NCBI RefSeq assembly: GCF_005885675.1
Contig: NZ_VANR01000002.1
Coordinates: 496,001 to 560,000 of the forward strand
Direction: 5' to 3'
DNA length: 64,000 bases
Source of the DNA: Polaribacter aestuariivivens
GTDB taxonomy: Bacteria > Bacteroidota > Bacteroidia > Flavobacteriales > Flavobacteriaceae
Under the pieces are notes generated by a model, which saw only the letters and a program-made list of their open reading frames with translations, searched no databases and had not been told where the DNA came from. Shown here piece after piece: positions 44,262 to 53,023 of the stretch. The first letter of the stretch is position 1, and each line of letters begins with the position of its first letter. The position numbers and the translations under genes are program-made.

Positions 44262-44948
44262 TTAAAACTGAGTATCCATTTGCAGGTATTGCAAAAACTC
44301 TTTTTTAGTTTCCTTCTCTTTAAACTTTCCACCAAACTCTGATGTTACAGTAGAGCTTTCAATATCTTTAATTCCTCTAGAATTTACACATAAATGTTTT
44401 GCATCTATAACACAAGCTACATCTTGAGTACCTAAAGCTTCTTGCATTGCTTGTACAATTTGCATTGTTAAGCGCTCTTGAACTTGTGGTCTTTTGGCAA
44501 AATATTCCACAATTCTGTTCATTTTAGATAATCCAATTACTTTACCTCCAGAAATATATGCAACATGTGCTCTTCCTATAATTGGTAACAAATGGTGTTC
44601 GCAAGTAGAATAAACAACAATGTTTTTTTCTACCAACATTTCGCCATAATTATAATTATTATCAAAAGTGGAAGCTGTTGGTTTATTTTTAGGGTTTAAG
44701 CCCATAAACATTTCGTTTATAAATGCTTTAGCAACTCTTTTAGGAGTTCCTTGGATGCTATCGTCAGTTAAATCCATTCCTAAAGTGTGCAGAATATCTT
44801 TTACACTTTCTTCAATTTTAGCTATTTTTTCTTGATCAGAAATATCAAAAGCATCTGGTCTTATTGGATTTTCCGCAGAAGTTGCCACATGGTTTTCACC
44901 TATTTCATCAATTCTTTCTTCATTCATTTTGCTGTTCAATTCAAACAT
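44262..44948 (-). CDS. folE: GTP cyclohydrolase I
   Basis: First step of folate/tetrahydropterin synthesis. A 228-residue protein: a variable N-terminal 50 residues, then the GTPCH-I core with STCEHHLLPIIGRAHVAYI (zinc Cys and His), GLSKMNRIVEYFAKRPQVQE and the second zinc cysteine in KHLCVNSRG. A TAAATTTG box on the minus strand (44969-44976) lies 20 bases upstream of the chosen ATG; an internal Met8 is an alternative start. Confidence 0.95.
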   Translation of the reverse strand: MFELNSKMNEERIDEIGENHVATSAENPIRPDAFDISDQEKIAKIEESVKDILHTLGMDLTDDSIQGTPKRVAKAFINEMFMGLNPKNKPTASTFDNNYNYGEMLVEKNIVVYSTCEHHLLPIIGRAHVAYISGGKVIGLSKMNRIVEYFAKRPQVQERLTMQIVQAMQEALGTQDVACVIDAKHLCVNSRGIKDIESSTVTSEFGGKFKEKETKKEFLQYLQMDTQF

Positions 44949-44968
44949 TTCAATCGTTTATTAAAGTG

Positions 44969-44976
44969 CAAATTTA
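44969..44976 (-). promoter_or_regulatory. folE -7 box
   Basis: On the minus strand TAAATTTG fits TAnnTTTG, 20 bases upstream of the folE start. Confidence 0.5.
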
Positions 44977-45097
44977 CGTGTTTAGAATGTATTATTTTAG
45001 TTTTTATATAAATTCTAACTATAATTCTATAAATTTAGGCAAGTTGTTTTAACTGTTATATATGCAGTTTATTTAGCGTTAATAGGTATTTGTTTGT

Positions 45098-46732
45098 TTA
45101 AGATTGTTTTAGTTTATTAATTAACGTGGTTAATGATAAATTATCTTGCTCACCAGAAACCATATTTTTTAGCGTAAATTCTTGGTTTTCCATTTCTCTT
45201 GAACCAACAAGCACCACAAATTCTATTTCACGTTTGTTGGCATAATTCATTTGTTTTTTCATTTTTGCAGCATCTGGATACAATTCTGATTTTACATTTT
45301 CTGCTCTCAGTTTTGTAATTGCTTTCATGGAATACAAAGCTTCTTTTTCACCAAAATTAACAAAAAGCACTTTTGGTTTTGGTAAATCTACTGTTTTGAA
45401 TAAACCTAATTCCTCTAAAACCAAATAAATCCTGTCTAATCCAAAAGAAATTCCAACTCCAGAAACATCTTTTAAACCAAAAATTCCGGTTAAATCGTCA
45501 TATCTTCCTCCACCACCAATAGACCCCATTTTTACTCCTTTTGGTGCTGCAACTTCAAAAATAGCACCAGTGTAATAATTTAAACCTCTCGCCAAAGTAA
45601 CATCTACTTCTAAATTCGCTGAATTTAAACCCAATTCAGTTACCGAGTTTATAACAAAACGCAACTCCTCTACTCCTTTTTTACCTTCTTCTGAAGTTTG
45701 CAACATTTTTTCTAAAGCATCTAAATTTTCTAAATTAGAACCTTTAAAACTAAATAATGGTTGTACTTTTTGAATTGCTTCTTCAGAAATTCCTTTAGAA
45801 ATCATTTCTGCTTCTACTTTTTCTTGACCAATTTTATCTAACTTATCTAAAGCCACTGTAAAATCGATTAATTTATCTTGTGCACCAATTACTTCTGCAA
45901 TTCCAGAAAGTATTTTTCTGTTGTTTATTTTAATGGTTGTTCCTGATAAACCTAATTTGGTAAAAACGTTGTCATACAACTGAATAAACTCTACTTCTTG
46001 CCATAAAGAATCACTTCCAACAACATCTGCATCACATTGAAAAAACTCTCTAAAACGTCCTTTTTGTGGTCTGTCTGCTCGCCAAACAGGTTGCACTTGA
46101 TATCTTTTAAAAGGAAATGTAATTTCGTTTTGATGTTGCACTACATACCTTGCAAATGGTACTGTTAAATCGTAACGAAGTGCTTTTTCGGAGATTTGAG
46201 AAGTAATTCTTACTGACCTTTTATTTTTGTATAGAAAATCTTCTAATTTGTTAACAGTATCAAAATCTCTCATTGCAAACTTATGAGTAAATTTTATGTC
46301 TAGTAAGTTTTTTATAACAAACTCATCTTTTAACAAACTAAATTTATCTTCTATTTTACTTTTTAAGTAAAATAAAACATTTGATTTAAATTCAGAATTA
46401 TAATATTCGTCTTTTCCAAAATTATTATTTGAAATATATTCATCAATTGATTTTATAATTAAATTTATTTGTTTTTTTAAAGAATTTTTAAATTCGTATA
46501 AATCATCAGCTTTAGCTAAAAAATCTCCAGAATTCAAAATTTTAAAAATCAAACGATCCCCTTCATCACCATATTTTCCCATTAAAGTTGATGAATTTTC
46601 AAAACTTGGAGTTTCAATGGGTTGAAAACCGAAAGTTTCAAAAGCCGTTTTTATCGTATTCATAATATACGTACGATTGGCAACTTCTGTTGGAGAAAAA
46701 TCTCTGGTTCCTTTTGGGATACTTGGCTTCAT
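45098..46732 (-). CDS. hisS: Histidyl-tRNA synthetase with a ~100-residue insertion
   Basis: Charges tRNA-His. Class II core: motif 1 region [11 protein letters not shown], then motif 2 with [21 protein letters not shown]. The HisA motif [15 protein letters not shown], motif 3 with [16 protein letters not shown] and a C-terminal anticodon domain follow. At 544 residues it is about 85 longer than related Flavobacteriaceae enzymes (near 455-460, from memory). The excess lies at residues about 76-174 (46211-46507), between [10 protein letters not shown] and [13 protein letters not shown]. The inserted part is Lys/Asp/Phe-rich and probably helical. The reading frame is intact. Confidence 0.93.
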   Translation of the reverse strand: MKPSIPKGTRDFSPTEVANRTYIMNTIKTAFETFGFQPIETPSFENSSTLMGKYGDEGDRLIFKILNSGDFLAKADDLYEFKNSLKKQINLIIKSIDEYISNNNFGKDEYYNSEFKSNVLFYLKSKIEDKFSLLKDEFVIKNLLDIKFTHKFAMRDFDTVNKLEDFLYKNKRSVRITSQISEKALRYDLTVPFARYVVQHQNEITFPFKRYQVQPVWRADRPQKGRFREFFQCDADVVGSDSLWQEVEFIQLYDNVFTKLGLSGTTIKINNRKILSGIAEVIGAQDKLIDFTVALDKLDKIGQEKVEAEMISKGISEEAIQKVQPLFSFKGSNLENLDALEKMLQTSEEGKKGVEELRFVINSVTELGLNSANLEVDVTLARGLNYYTGAIFEVAAPKGVKMGSIGGGGRYDDLTGIFGLKDVSGVGISFGLDRIYLVLEELGLFKTVDLPKPKVLFVNFGEKEALYSMKAITKLRAENVKSELYPDAAKMKKQMNYANKREIEFVVLVGSREMENQEFTLKNMVSGEQDNLSLTTLINKLKQS

Positions 46733-46770
46733 TAAATAGTTTTTAGATGTCGGGTTTTAGTTTTTAGTTG

Positions 46771-46784
46771 TAGTTTTAAAACTA
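46771..46784. repeat. Palindrome in TTTTAG/AAAACT-rich spacer
   Basis: TAGTTTTAAAACTA is a 14-bp palindrome. The surrounding spacer (46739-46790) is made of TTTTAG permutations like the spacer before argH, where a nearly identical TAGTAGTTTTAAA occurs at 24597. Confidence 0.5.
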
Positions 46785-46842
46785 ATTACTTAAAACTTAA
46801 CACGTGTAATTATAAATTGCGAGCGCAAATATCGTGAAAAAG

Positions 46843-47787
46843 TTATAATTTTTTAGAGGTTACAAAGGTTTTATTTTGCCTTCTTAAACTGTATATAGTT
46901 GCGTTTAACTCAAAACCTAAAAGTAAAATAATGGCATTTAGCCAAATAAATAACATTAAAATTAACAACGTACCAATGGAACCATACAGCTCATTATATT
47001 TTGCAAATTCGTTTACGTAAAACCCAAATAGATAAAAGGTTAAAATTGATAAAATAGTTGTAAATACTGCTCCTGGAGAGAAAAACCGAGAGTGTTTTGC
47101 TTCTTTTACACCATAATGATACAGCATAGAAACTGTAATAAAAATCATGATTAAAAATATGAGTCCACGACTTAACTGAATCCAAATTAGGTTATCTTCT
47201 AACCAACCTAAAGAAACCATGTCTTTTAAAATTAACTCAAAAAAGATGATTAGGATAACAGAAAGCAACAAAAACATTACAATTACAATGGATACTAACA
47301 TTGCTATAAAGTACGCTCTAAATACGTTTCTAACTTCTTTTACATGATAAGAATATTCAAAGCCACCAAAAATTGCATTTACTCCATTTGTCATTAAAAA
47401 AATAGATCCTATAAAACCAAAAGAAAGCAAACCTCCATATTGATTGCTAATAATATCAACCAAAACAGAATCTACTGCATCAAAAGTTTTTGGTGGTAAA
47501 ACGTCTGAAATAATAGATAACAAACCTTCTTGAGCGCCCTCAATTGGAACAAAAGGAATTAATGTGAGTACAAATAACAGAAATGGAAAAATAGCCATAA
47601 AAAAGCTGTAAGCAATTCCTCCTGCTCTCGTTGTTAAAGCTCCTTCAATAATGCCAATAAAATACATTTCTAATAAGTCGTATAAAGACATGCCTTCTAA
47701 ACCTGGAATTTTTATTTTTTTTCCAAGTTTTACGAGAATTCCTATAATTGGAATTTTTTCTAAGCTATCTTCTATTTCTTTTGTCAT
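46843..47787 (-). CDS. YihY/BrkB-family membrane protein
   Basis: A 314-residue protein with six TM helices between residues 50 and 300: RAGGIAYSFFMAIFPFLLF, the internal MTNGVNAIFGGFEYSYHVKEVRN loop, and a C-terminal FIWLNAIILLLGFELNA. It was once confused with RNase BN, but family members are membrane proteins of unknown transport role. It starts 29 bases after a lipoprotein gene on the same strand, so it may be the last gene of the nadC operon. Confidence 0.85.
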   Translation of the reverse strand: MTKEIEDSLEKIPIIGILVKLGKKIKIPGLEGMSLYDLLEMYFIGIIEGALTTRAGGIAYSFFMAIFPFLLFVLTLIPFVPIEGAQEGLLSIISDVLPPKTFDAVDSVLVDIISNQYGGLLSFGFIGSIFLMTNGVNAIFGGFEYSYHVKEVRNVFRAYFIAMLVSIVIVMFLLLSVILIIFFELILKDMVSLGWLEDNLIWIQLSRGLIFLIMIFITVSMLYHYGVKEAKHSRFFSPGAVFTTILSILTFYLFGFYVNEFAKYNELYGSIGTLLILMLFIWLNAIILLLGFELNATIYSLRRQNKTFVTSKKL

Positions 47788-47816
47788 TATTAGAATTACA
47801 AAGTTGCAAATTTTAT

Positions 47817-48296
47817 TTAATCGGTTTCTATTTTATTTAAATCGTAAAATAAGGCTTTAAAAAGTAATTTTTTATCCGTTTTAGAAATAGAATCTTTTAA
47901 AAATAAATAATCTGAACCATAAGCTAAATTAGCTAAAAGACCATAATTTTCATTAAAAACTAAAGATCTATTATGATTGTTAATTTCTTTTTTTTGATAG
48001 AATTTAAATTGTAAACTCTTAGAGTTATACGTTTTTTTATTAAAATGAAATGTATCTAAATTTGAAATTAAAATATCTTTATCATTATTATACGTTAAAT
48101 ATAATTTTTTAATTGAGTCGTTTTGATGAAGATATTCATAATAAATAGTAGCTTGTTTTTCGTTTATATTTAATTTGAAATTTTTAACGCTATCATTTAA
48201 AATTGAATATGAAAAAATGGGAACGTCAACTTGTTTTCTTTTACAAGAAAAAATAAGTAAACTAATAAATACAATACTTACAATTACTTTTTTCAT
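47817..48296 (-). CDS. Hypothetical lipoprotein
   Basis: A 159-residue protein with a lipoprotein signal (MKKVIVSIVFISLLIFSC, lipid Cys18) and a short basic stretch KRK after it. The mature part alternates strands and has no motif I recognise. Its start overlaps the pentapeptide-repeat gene by 4 bases (ATGA), so the two products are made together. Confidence 0.65.
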   Translation of the reverse strand: MKKVIVSIVFISLLIFSCKRKQVDVPIFSYSILNDSVKNFKLNINEKQATIYYEYLHQNDSIKKLYLTYNNDKDILISNLDTFHFNKKTYNSKSLQFKFYQKKEINNHNRSLVFNENYGLLANLAYGSDYLFLKDSISKTDKKLLFKALFYDLNKIETD

Positions 48297-48865
48297 TCAA
48301 CAATAATTTTATAATTTGTTAATAAGCCTAACAAATTTTCTTTACTAAATTTTGCGTTTTTTAAACGATTTTTTTCTGGATGGATTGTAAAGTTATACGA
48401 AGTTCTAAAATCTGACTTTTCTAAATTGGTTTCTTCAAAAATGGCGTTTTTTAAATCACAATTTTCAAAAATACTGTTATGAATAATTGCCTCAGTAAAA
48501 TCTACTTCTTCTAAATTACATTTTTTAAAAATAGTATTTGGCGTTTTTAATTGATAAAATGATGAGAAGCTCAACTGACAATCTGTAAACGATAACTGCA
48601 ATAAAAACGGATTACACTCATGAAACTTTACTCCTATCATTTTACAATTTGTAAAATTTACATCTTTAAAGGAAGTGTCTTTTACAATGGAGTTGCTAAA
48701 ATTACAATCGATAAACTCACATTCTATAAACTGAATGTTAGAAATATGCATGTTTTCAAAATTACAATTTTCGAAAGTACAGCTATCATATTCACCTTTC
48801 TGGATTTTAGATACAGTTGGGTCTATTTTTTTGAAATGTTCATTATAAAAATGATGTTCAAACAT
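48293..48865 (-). CDS. Pentapeptide-repeat protein
   Basis: A 190-residue protein with repeats of the A(D/N)LXX type in an alternative form: CTFENCNFENMHISNIQFIE, CEFIDCNFSNSIVKDTSF, CNLEEVDFTEAIIHNSIF, CDLKNAIFEETNLEKSDF. These form a right-handed quadrilateral beta-helix. Some such proteins mimic DNA and protect gyrase, but there is no evidence for that here. It lies directly after nadC and overlaps the lipoprotein gene, so it is the middle of an operon. Confidence 0.82.
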   Translation of the reverse strand: MFEHHFYNEHFKKIDPTVSKIQKGEYDSCTFENCNFENMHISNIQFIECEFIDCNFSNSIVKDTSFKDVNFTNCKMIGVKFHECNPFLLQLSFTDCQLSFSSFYQLKTPNTIFKKCNLEEVDFTEAIIHNSIFENCDLKNAIFEETNLEKSDFRTSYNFTIHPEKNRLKNAKFSKENLLGLLTNYKIIVE

Positions 48866-49723
48866 TTAAATAGCTTTAAGGCTCAAATCTAAATTATAAA
48901 CCGAATGCGTTAATGCGCCAGATGAAATAAAATCGACACCACATTCTGCATATTTTCTAATGGTTTCTTCGTTAATTCCTCCAGAAGATTCTGTTAGGCA
49001 AGTATCGCCAATTAAAGCAACTGCTTTTCTTGTATCTTCATAATTAAAGTTATCAATTAAAATTCGATAAACACCTTCATTAGAAAGAATTTCCTTAATT
49101 TCTTCTAAACTTCTTGCTTCTACAATTATTTTTATATCTAAGCCTTTTTCTGCTAAATATTTCTTGGTTTTTGTAATTGCTGCAGTAATTCCGCCAGCAA
49201 AATCAATATGATTGTCTTTAATCATTACCATATCATACAAAGCAAATCTGTGATTTTCTCCACCTCCAATTTTTACTGCCCATTTTTCTAAGGCTCTAAT
49301 ACCAGGTGTTGTTTTTCTAGTGTCTAAAACTTTTGTTTTTGTGCCTTTTAATAAATCTGCAAAAAATGCAGTTTTGGTTGCAATAGCACTCATTCTTTGC
49401 ATTGCATTTAGCACTAAACGTTCAGCCATTAAAATGGATTGTGATTTCCCAGAAACATGAAAAACAACATCACCATATTTTACTTTTTCGCCATCGTTTA
49501 TAAAAGTTTCTACGTTTAAAGCTGCATCAACATATTTAAAAACTTGTTTTGCGAATTCAACTCCTGCAATAATTCCGTCATCTTTTACAAGTAATTTTGC
49601 TTTACCTTCAGCATCTGCAGGAATACAAGAAAGCGAAGTATGATCGCCATCTCCAATATCTTCTCTAATGGCATTTTTTATAATGAGGTCTAATTCGTGT
49701 TGAAATTGTGCTTCTGAAATCAT
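48866..49723 (-). CDS. nadC: Nicotinate-nucleotide pyrophosphorylase (carboxylating)
   Basis: Converts quinolinate and PRPP to nicotinate mononucleotide in de novo NAD synthesis. A 285-residue type II phosphoribosyltransferase with RMSAIATKT, DTRKTTPGIRALEKWAVKIG, HRFALYDMVMIKDNH and ESSGGINEETI. First gene of a likely operon with the pentapeptide and lipoprotein genes. It is divergent from rlmH; the spacer contains the TCGAGCGC hairpin repeat. Confidence 0.96.
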   Translation of the reverse strand: MISEAQFQHELDLIIKNAIREDIGDGDHTSLSCIPADAEGKAKLLVKDDGIIAGVEFAKQVFKYVDAALNVETFINDGEKVKYGDVVFHVSGKSQSILMAERLVLNAMQRMSAIATKTAFFADLLKGTKTKVLDTRKTTPGIRALEKWAVKIGGGENHRFALYDMVMIKDNHIDFAGGITAAITKTKKYLAEKGLDIKIIVEARSLEEIKEILSNEGVYRILIDNFNYEDTRKAVALIGDTCLTESSGGINEETIRKYAECGVDFISSGALTHSVYNLDLSLKAI

Positions 49724-49805
49724 ATATAAAGTTTAATTCTGATGTAAAAATAGTAATGATTTTCAACTTTTAAGAAGTTCTGATGATTTTATGTTTTAAA
49801 ACTGA

Positions 49806-49813
49806 TAAATTTG
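49806..49813 (+). promoter_or_regulatory. rlmH -7 box
   Basis: TAAATTTG fits TAnnTTTG. It lies 78 bases before the rlmH ATG, so the hairpin repeat at 49834-49878 would be inside the mRNA leader. Confidence 0.4.
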
Positions 49814-49833
49814 TTGTGACAATATTTGTCTCC

Positions 49834-49878
49834 TCGAGCGCAGTCGAGAGGTTTTAATAAGGTCTCGACTGCGCTCGA
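49834..49878. repeat. 16-bp inverted repeat before rlmH
   Basis: TCGAGCGCAGTCGAGA (49834-49849) and TCTCGACTGCGCTCGA (49863-49878) are exact complements with a 13-base loop; outer TGTC (49827) and GACA (49882) extend the stem. It ends 13 bases before the rlmH ATG. The same 14-bp core is found before argF' (21650-21697). Confidence 0.9.
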
Positions 49879-49891
49879 CCTGACAGTAACC

Positions 49892-50365
49892 ATGAAAATT
49901 AAATTACTCGCCATTGGCAAAACGGATAATAAAAATTTGATTCAGTTAATTGATGAATATCAAAAACGTTTAAAACATTATATAAAATTCGAATTAGAGA
50001 TAATTCCGGATATTAAAAATGTGAAAAATTTGAGTGAAGTTCAACAAAAAGAAAAAGAAGGAGAATTAATTTTATCTAAATTACAAAACACAGATGTTTT
50101 GGTTTTGCTTGATGACAAAGGAAAACACTACACTTCTATCGAGTTTTCAAAATATCTTCAAAAGAAAATGAATGCCGGAATTAAACAGTTGGTTTTAGTG
50201 ATTGGTGGTCCTTATGGTTTTTCTGATGCTGTTTATAAAAAAGCTAGTGGAAAAATATCATTATCTAAAATGACATTTTCCCACCAAATGATTCGCTTGT
50301 TTATTGTTGAACAACTATATAGAGGATTTACCATTTTAAAAAATGAGCCTTATCATCATGAATAA
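49892..50365 (+). CDS. rlmH: 23S rRNA pseudouridine-1915 N3-methyltransferase RlmH
   Basis: A SPOUT methyltransferase acting on assembled 70S ribosomes. A 157-residue protein with MKIKLLAIGKTDNKN at the start, LDDKGKHYTSIEFSKYL and the knotted C-terminal FVIGGPYGFSDAVYKKA-like and SLSKMTFSHQMIRLFIVEQLYR signature. I use the ATG at 49892; an in-frame TTG at 49826 would translate the hairpin repeat and give a 22-residue extension that is not part of the family. Confidence 0.93.
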   Translation: MKIKLLAIGKTDNKNLIQLIDEYQKRLKHYIKFELEIIPDIKNVKNLSEVQQKEKEGELILSKLQNTDVLVLLDDKGKHYTSIEFSKYLQKKMNAGIKQLVLVIGGPYGFSDAVYKKASGKISLSKMTFSHQMIRLFIVEQLYRGFTILKNEPYHHE

Positions 50366-50378
50366 TATCCCATCCTAA

Positions 50379-50395
50379 CCTTCCCAAAGGGAAGG
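50379..50395. repeat. Short GC-richer palindrome after rlmH
   Basis: CCTTCCC-AAA-GGGAAGG forms a 7-bp stem with a three-base loop. No T run follows immediately. CATCCTAACCTTCCCAAAGG is a form I have seen in intergenic repeats of other Bacteroidota. It may end rlmH transcripts. Confidence 0.5.
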
Positions 50396-50462
50396 AACTT
50401 CAATCTCTCTTAAAAATCTATTATGATTTATAAAATTAGTGAAATTCGTGTCTTAACTTTTG

Positions 50463-50470
50463 TAACTTTG
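50463..50470 (+). promoter_or_regulatory. rdgB -7 box
   Basis: TAACTTTG fits TAnnTTTG and lies 32 bases before the rdgB ATG. Confidence 0.45.
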
Positions 50471-50502
50471 AACATTAAATTTTAAACTTTGAATTATAGA
50501 GT

Positions 50503-51084
50503 ATGAAACTCGTATTTGCAACCAACAATCTTAACAAATTAAAAGAAGTTCAAGAAATGCTTCCAAATTCAATAGAATTATTGAGTTTAAAAGACATTAA
50601 TTGTTTTGATGAAGTGGATGAAACTGAAACTACTTTAGAAGGAAATGCAAAATTAAAAGCCAACTACATTACCAAAACATTTGGCTACAATTGTTTTGCA
50701 GATGATACAGGTTTAGAAGTTGAAAGTTTGAACGGAAAACCAGGAGTTTATTCAGCTCGTTTTGCAGGTGAACCTGCTAACTCTGAAAACAATATGCAAA
50801 AATTATTATTAGCATTACAAACCAAAGAAAACAGAAAAGCACAATTTAGAACAGCTATTTGTTTAAATTTAGATGGTAAACATTTTTTGTTTGAAGGAAT
50901 TTGCAAAGGAGAAATTTTAACACAAAAACAAGGAGAAAAAGGTTTTGGTTACGACCCTATTTTTAAACCTGAAGGATTTGAGCAATCTTTTGCTGAAATG
51001 AATTCCGAAGAAAAAAATAAAATTTCTCATAGAGGTTTAGCTATAAATAAGTTGGTTACCTTCTTAAAAGAGTATCAAAAATAA
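50503..51084 (+). CDS. rdgB: dITP/XTP pyrophosphatase (RdgB/HAM1)
   Basis: Hydrolyses ITP, dITP and XTP to keep deaminated purines out of nucleic acids. A 193-residue protein with the family start [14 protein letters not shown] (SxTxNxxK equivalent), [20 protein letters not shown] with the catalytic aspartates, and [12 protein letters not shown] near the C-terminus. A transporter operon follows 38 bases later. Confidence 0.95.
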   Translation: MKLVFATNNLNKLKEVQEMLPNSIELLSLKDINCFDEVDETETTLEGNAKLKANYITKTFGYNCFADDTGLEVESLNGKPGVYSARFAGEPANSENNMQKLLLALQTKENRKAQFRTAICLNLDGKHFLFEGICKGEILTQKQGEKGFGYDPIFKPEGFEQSFAEMNSEEKNKISHRGLAINKLVTFLKEYQK

Positions 51085-51122
51085 TTCATAAAAGTTTACA
51101 ATACTTATCCAGATATTTATAA

Positions 51123-52151
51123 ATGGAACAAAAATCATTCAAAAAACACTTTATACTGCTATCCATTTTGTTGGTGGTTTTGTTTTTTATGAATATTAGT
51201 TTGGGTTCTGTTTCCATTCCTTTTAAAGATATCTTCAATACATTATCTGGTGGCATTGCATCCAAAGAAAGTTGGCAAACGATTATTTTACAATTTAGGT
51301 TACCCAAAGCAATTACAGCAATTTTAGTCGGTTCTGGTTTGTCTGTTTGTGGTTTGTTAATGCAAACATTGTTTAGAAACCCTTTAGCGGGTCCATTTGT
51401 TTTAGGTATTTCTTCAGGAGCAAGTTTAGGAGTTGCATTATTCATTTTAGGATCATCGCTTTTTGGTGGTTTTTTTCTAACGAACTCAGTCTCTAATTGG
51501 TCTTTACCTATTGCAGCAAGTTTGGGTTCTTTTTTAGTTTTATCTGCTGTAATTATCGCCGCAAATAAAGTCAGAAACACGATGTCTATTTTAATTATAG
51601 GATTGATGTTTGGTAGTTTAACAGCAGCAATTATTAGTGTTTTAGCTTATTTTAGTGAAGCCTCTAAAATTCAGCAATATTTGTTTTGGAGTTTTGGTAG
51701 TTTGGGTAATCTTTCTTGGAATGAGCTTTTAGTTTTTAGTGGTATTTACCTAATTGGAATTTTAGGAACTACTTTAATAATAAAGCCTTTAAATAGTTTT
51801 TTATTGGGAGAAAATTACGCTAAAAGTTTAGGTATTAATGTAAAAAAAAACAGGAATATAATTTTATTAATTACTAGTATTTTAACAGGTGTTATCACAG
51901 CTTTTGCAGGACCAATTGCTTTTATAGGTTTGGCTGTACCACATATTGCAAAAATGCTTTTTTTTACATCAAATCATAAAATATTAATACCTGCAGTTAT
52001 TCTTTTAGGTTCCATAATTATGCTTATTTGTGATAGTATTGCACAATTACCAACAAGCGAATTTACATTACCAATAAACGCAATAACATCACTTTTTGGT
52101 GCTCCTATTGTAATTTGGTTATTAATCCGTAAAAAGAAAATATTTGTGTAA
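51123..52151 (+). CDS. FecCD/BtuC-family ABC transporter permease
   Basis: A 342-residue integral membrane subunit with about ten helices: LQFRLPKAITAILVGSGLSV, GLLMQTLFRNPLAGPFVLG with the conserved NPLA, and GPIAFIGLAVPHIAK. It belongs to the importers for iron-siderophores, haem or cobalamin. The ATPase gene follows with no gap. No periplasmic binding protein or TonB receptor gene lies next to it. The CarH-like B12 sensor elsewhere in the window makes a BtuC role possible, but that is speculation. Confidence 0.9.
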   Translation: MEQKSFKKHFILLSILLVVLFFMNISLGSVSIPFKDIFNTLSGGIASKESWQTIILQFRLPKAITAILVGSGLSVCGLLMQTLFRNPLAGPFVLGISSGASLGVALFILGSSLFGGFFLTNSVSNWSLPIAASLGSFLVLSAVIIAANKVRNTMSILIIGLMFGSLTAAIISVLAYFSEASKIQQYLFWSFGSLGNLSWNELLVFSGIYLIGILGTTLIIKPLNSFLLGENYAKSLGINVKKNRNIILLITSILTGVITAFAGPIAFIGLAVPHIAKMLFFTSNHKILIPAVILLGSIIMLICDSIAQLPTSEFTLPINAITSLFGAPIVIWLLIRKKKIFV

Positions 52152-52952
52152 ATGACTTTTACTAACGCTAAAAATACCATCTTAAAAACCGAAAACCTAA
52201 CGATTGGTTATCAGCAGAAAAAAAAGGATAAAATTATTTTTTCTGATGTAAACTTATCTTTGGAGAAAGGAAAATTAATTAGTGTTTTGGGTAAAAATGG
52301 TATCGGAAAATCAACTTTATTAAGAACACTTTCTAAAGTTCAAAAGCCAATTAGTGGAAATATATTTTTAAATGACATAAATTTAAATAGTTATTCAGAA
52401 AAAGAACTTTCTAAAAAATTAAGTTTGGTTTTAACAGAGCGTTTGCCTGAAAGTCAATTAACCGTTTTTGAACTCATTGCACTTGGAAGACAACCCTATA
52501 CAAATTGGATTGATAAGCTTTCTAATGATGATATTGACAAAGTTAATATCGCAATAGAACAAACTGAAATTGGACATCTAAAAAACAATCGATTTTACGA
52601 ATTAAGTGATGGACAATTACAACGTGTTTTAATTGCTAGAGCCTTGGCACAAGATACTGAAATTATTATTTTAGATGAACCTACTGCACATTTAGACATG
52701 CATCATACTTTAAGAATATTTTCATTATTACAAAAATTGGTTGCAGAAACTTCTAAAACAATTATCATTTCTTCACACGAAGTAAACTTAGCTATTCAAT
52801 TAGCTGACCAAATAGTTTTATTAACTGAAAAAACCATATTTTCTGGAGATGCATCAACATTAATTGAAATGAATGCTTTTGATGATTTATTTCCTAAAAA
52901 TATTATAAACTTTAACAAAAAGTTACAACAATTTGTTATCAACAAAAATTAA
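52152..52952 (+). CDS. ABC transporter ATP-binding protein (FecE/BtuD type)
   Basis: Drives the adjacent permease. A 266-residue protein with Walker A GKNGIGKST, signature LSDGQLQRVLIARALA and Walker B IIILDEPTAHLD, plus the H-loop histidine in IIISSHEVNLAI. The signature has D instead of the usual G (LSDGQ). The ATG directly follows the permease stop (TAA-ATG), so translation is coupled. Confidence 0.92.
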   Translation: MTFTNAKNTILKTENLTIGYQQKKKDKIIFSDVNLSLEKGKLISVLGKNGIGKSTLLRTLSKVQKPISGNIFLNDINLNSYSEKELSKKLSLVLTERLPESQLTVFELIALGRQPYTNWIDKLSNDDIDKVNIAIEQTEIGHLKNNRFYELSDGQLQRVLIARALAQDTEIIILDEPTAHLDMHHTLRIFSLLQKLVAETSKTIIISSHEVNLAIQLADQIVLLTEKTIFSGDASTLIEMNAFDDLFPKNIINFNKKLQQFVINKN

Positions 52953-52953
52953 T

Positions 52954-52985
52954 TTTGATGCGCTTGTAACTTTTTGTTACATTTG
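52954..52985 (+). promoter_or_regulatory. Promoter of the M28 peptidase gene
   Basis: A -33 TTTG (52954-52957) and a -7 TACATTTG (52978-52985) are separated by 20 bases, close to the Bacteroidota TTTG-N19-21-TAnnTTTG consensus. It lies 38 bases before the ATG. Confidence 0.6.
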
Positions 52986-53023
52986 AATACTTATTTACAA
53001 CAATAAAAACACTTTTTTAATCG

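Noticed and set aside
49826..49891. TTG start extending RlmH by 22 residues
   Set aside because: The extension is translated from the TCGAGCGC hairpin repeat and is not part of RlmH; the ATG at 49892 gives the normal family start.
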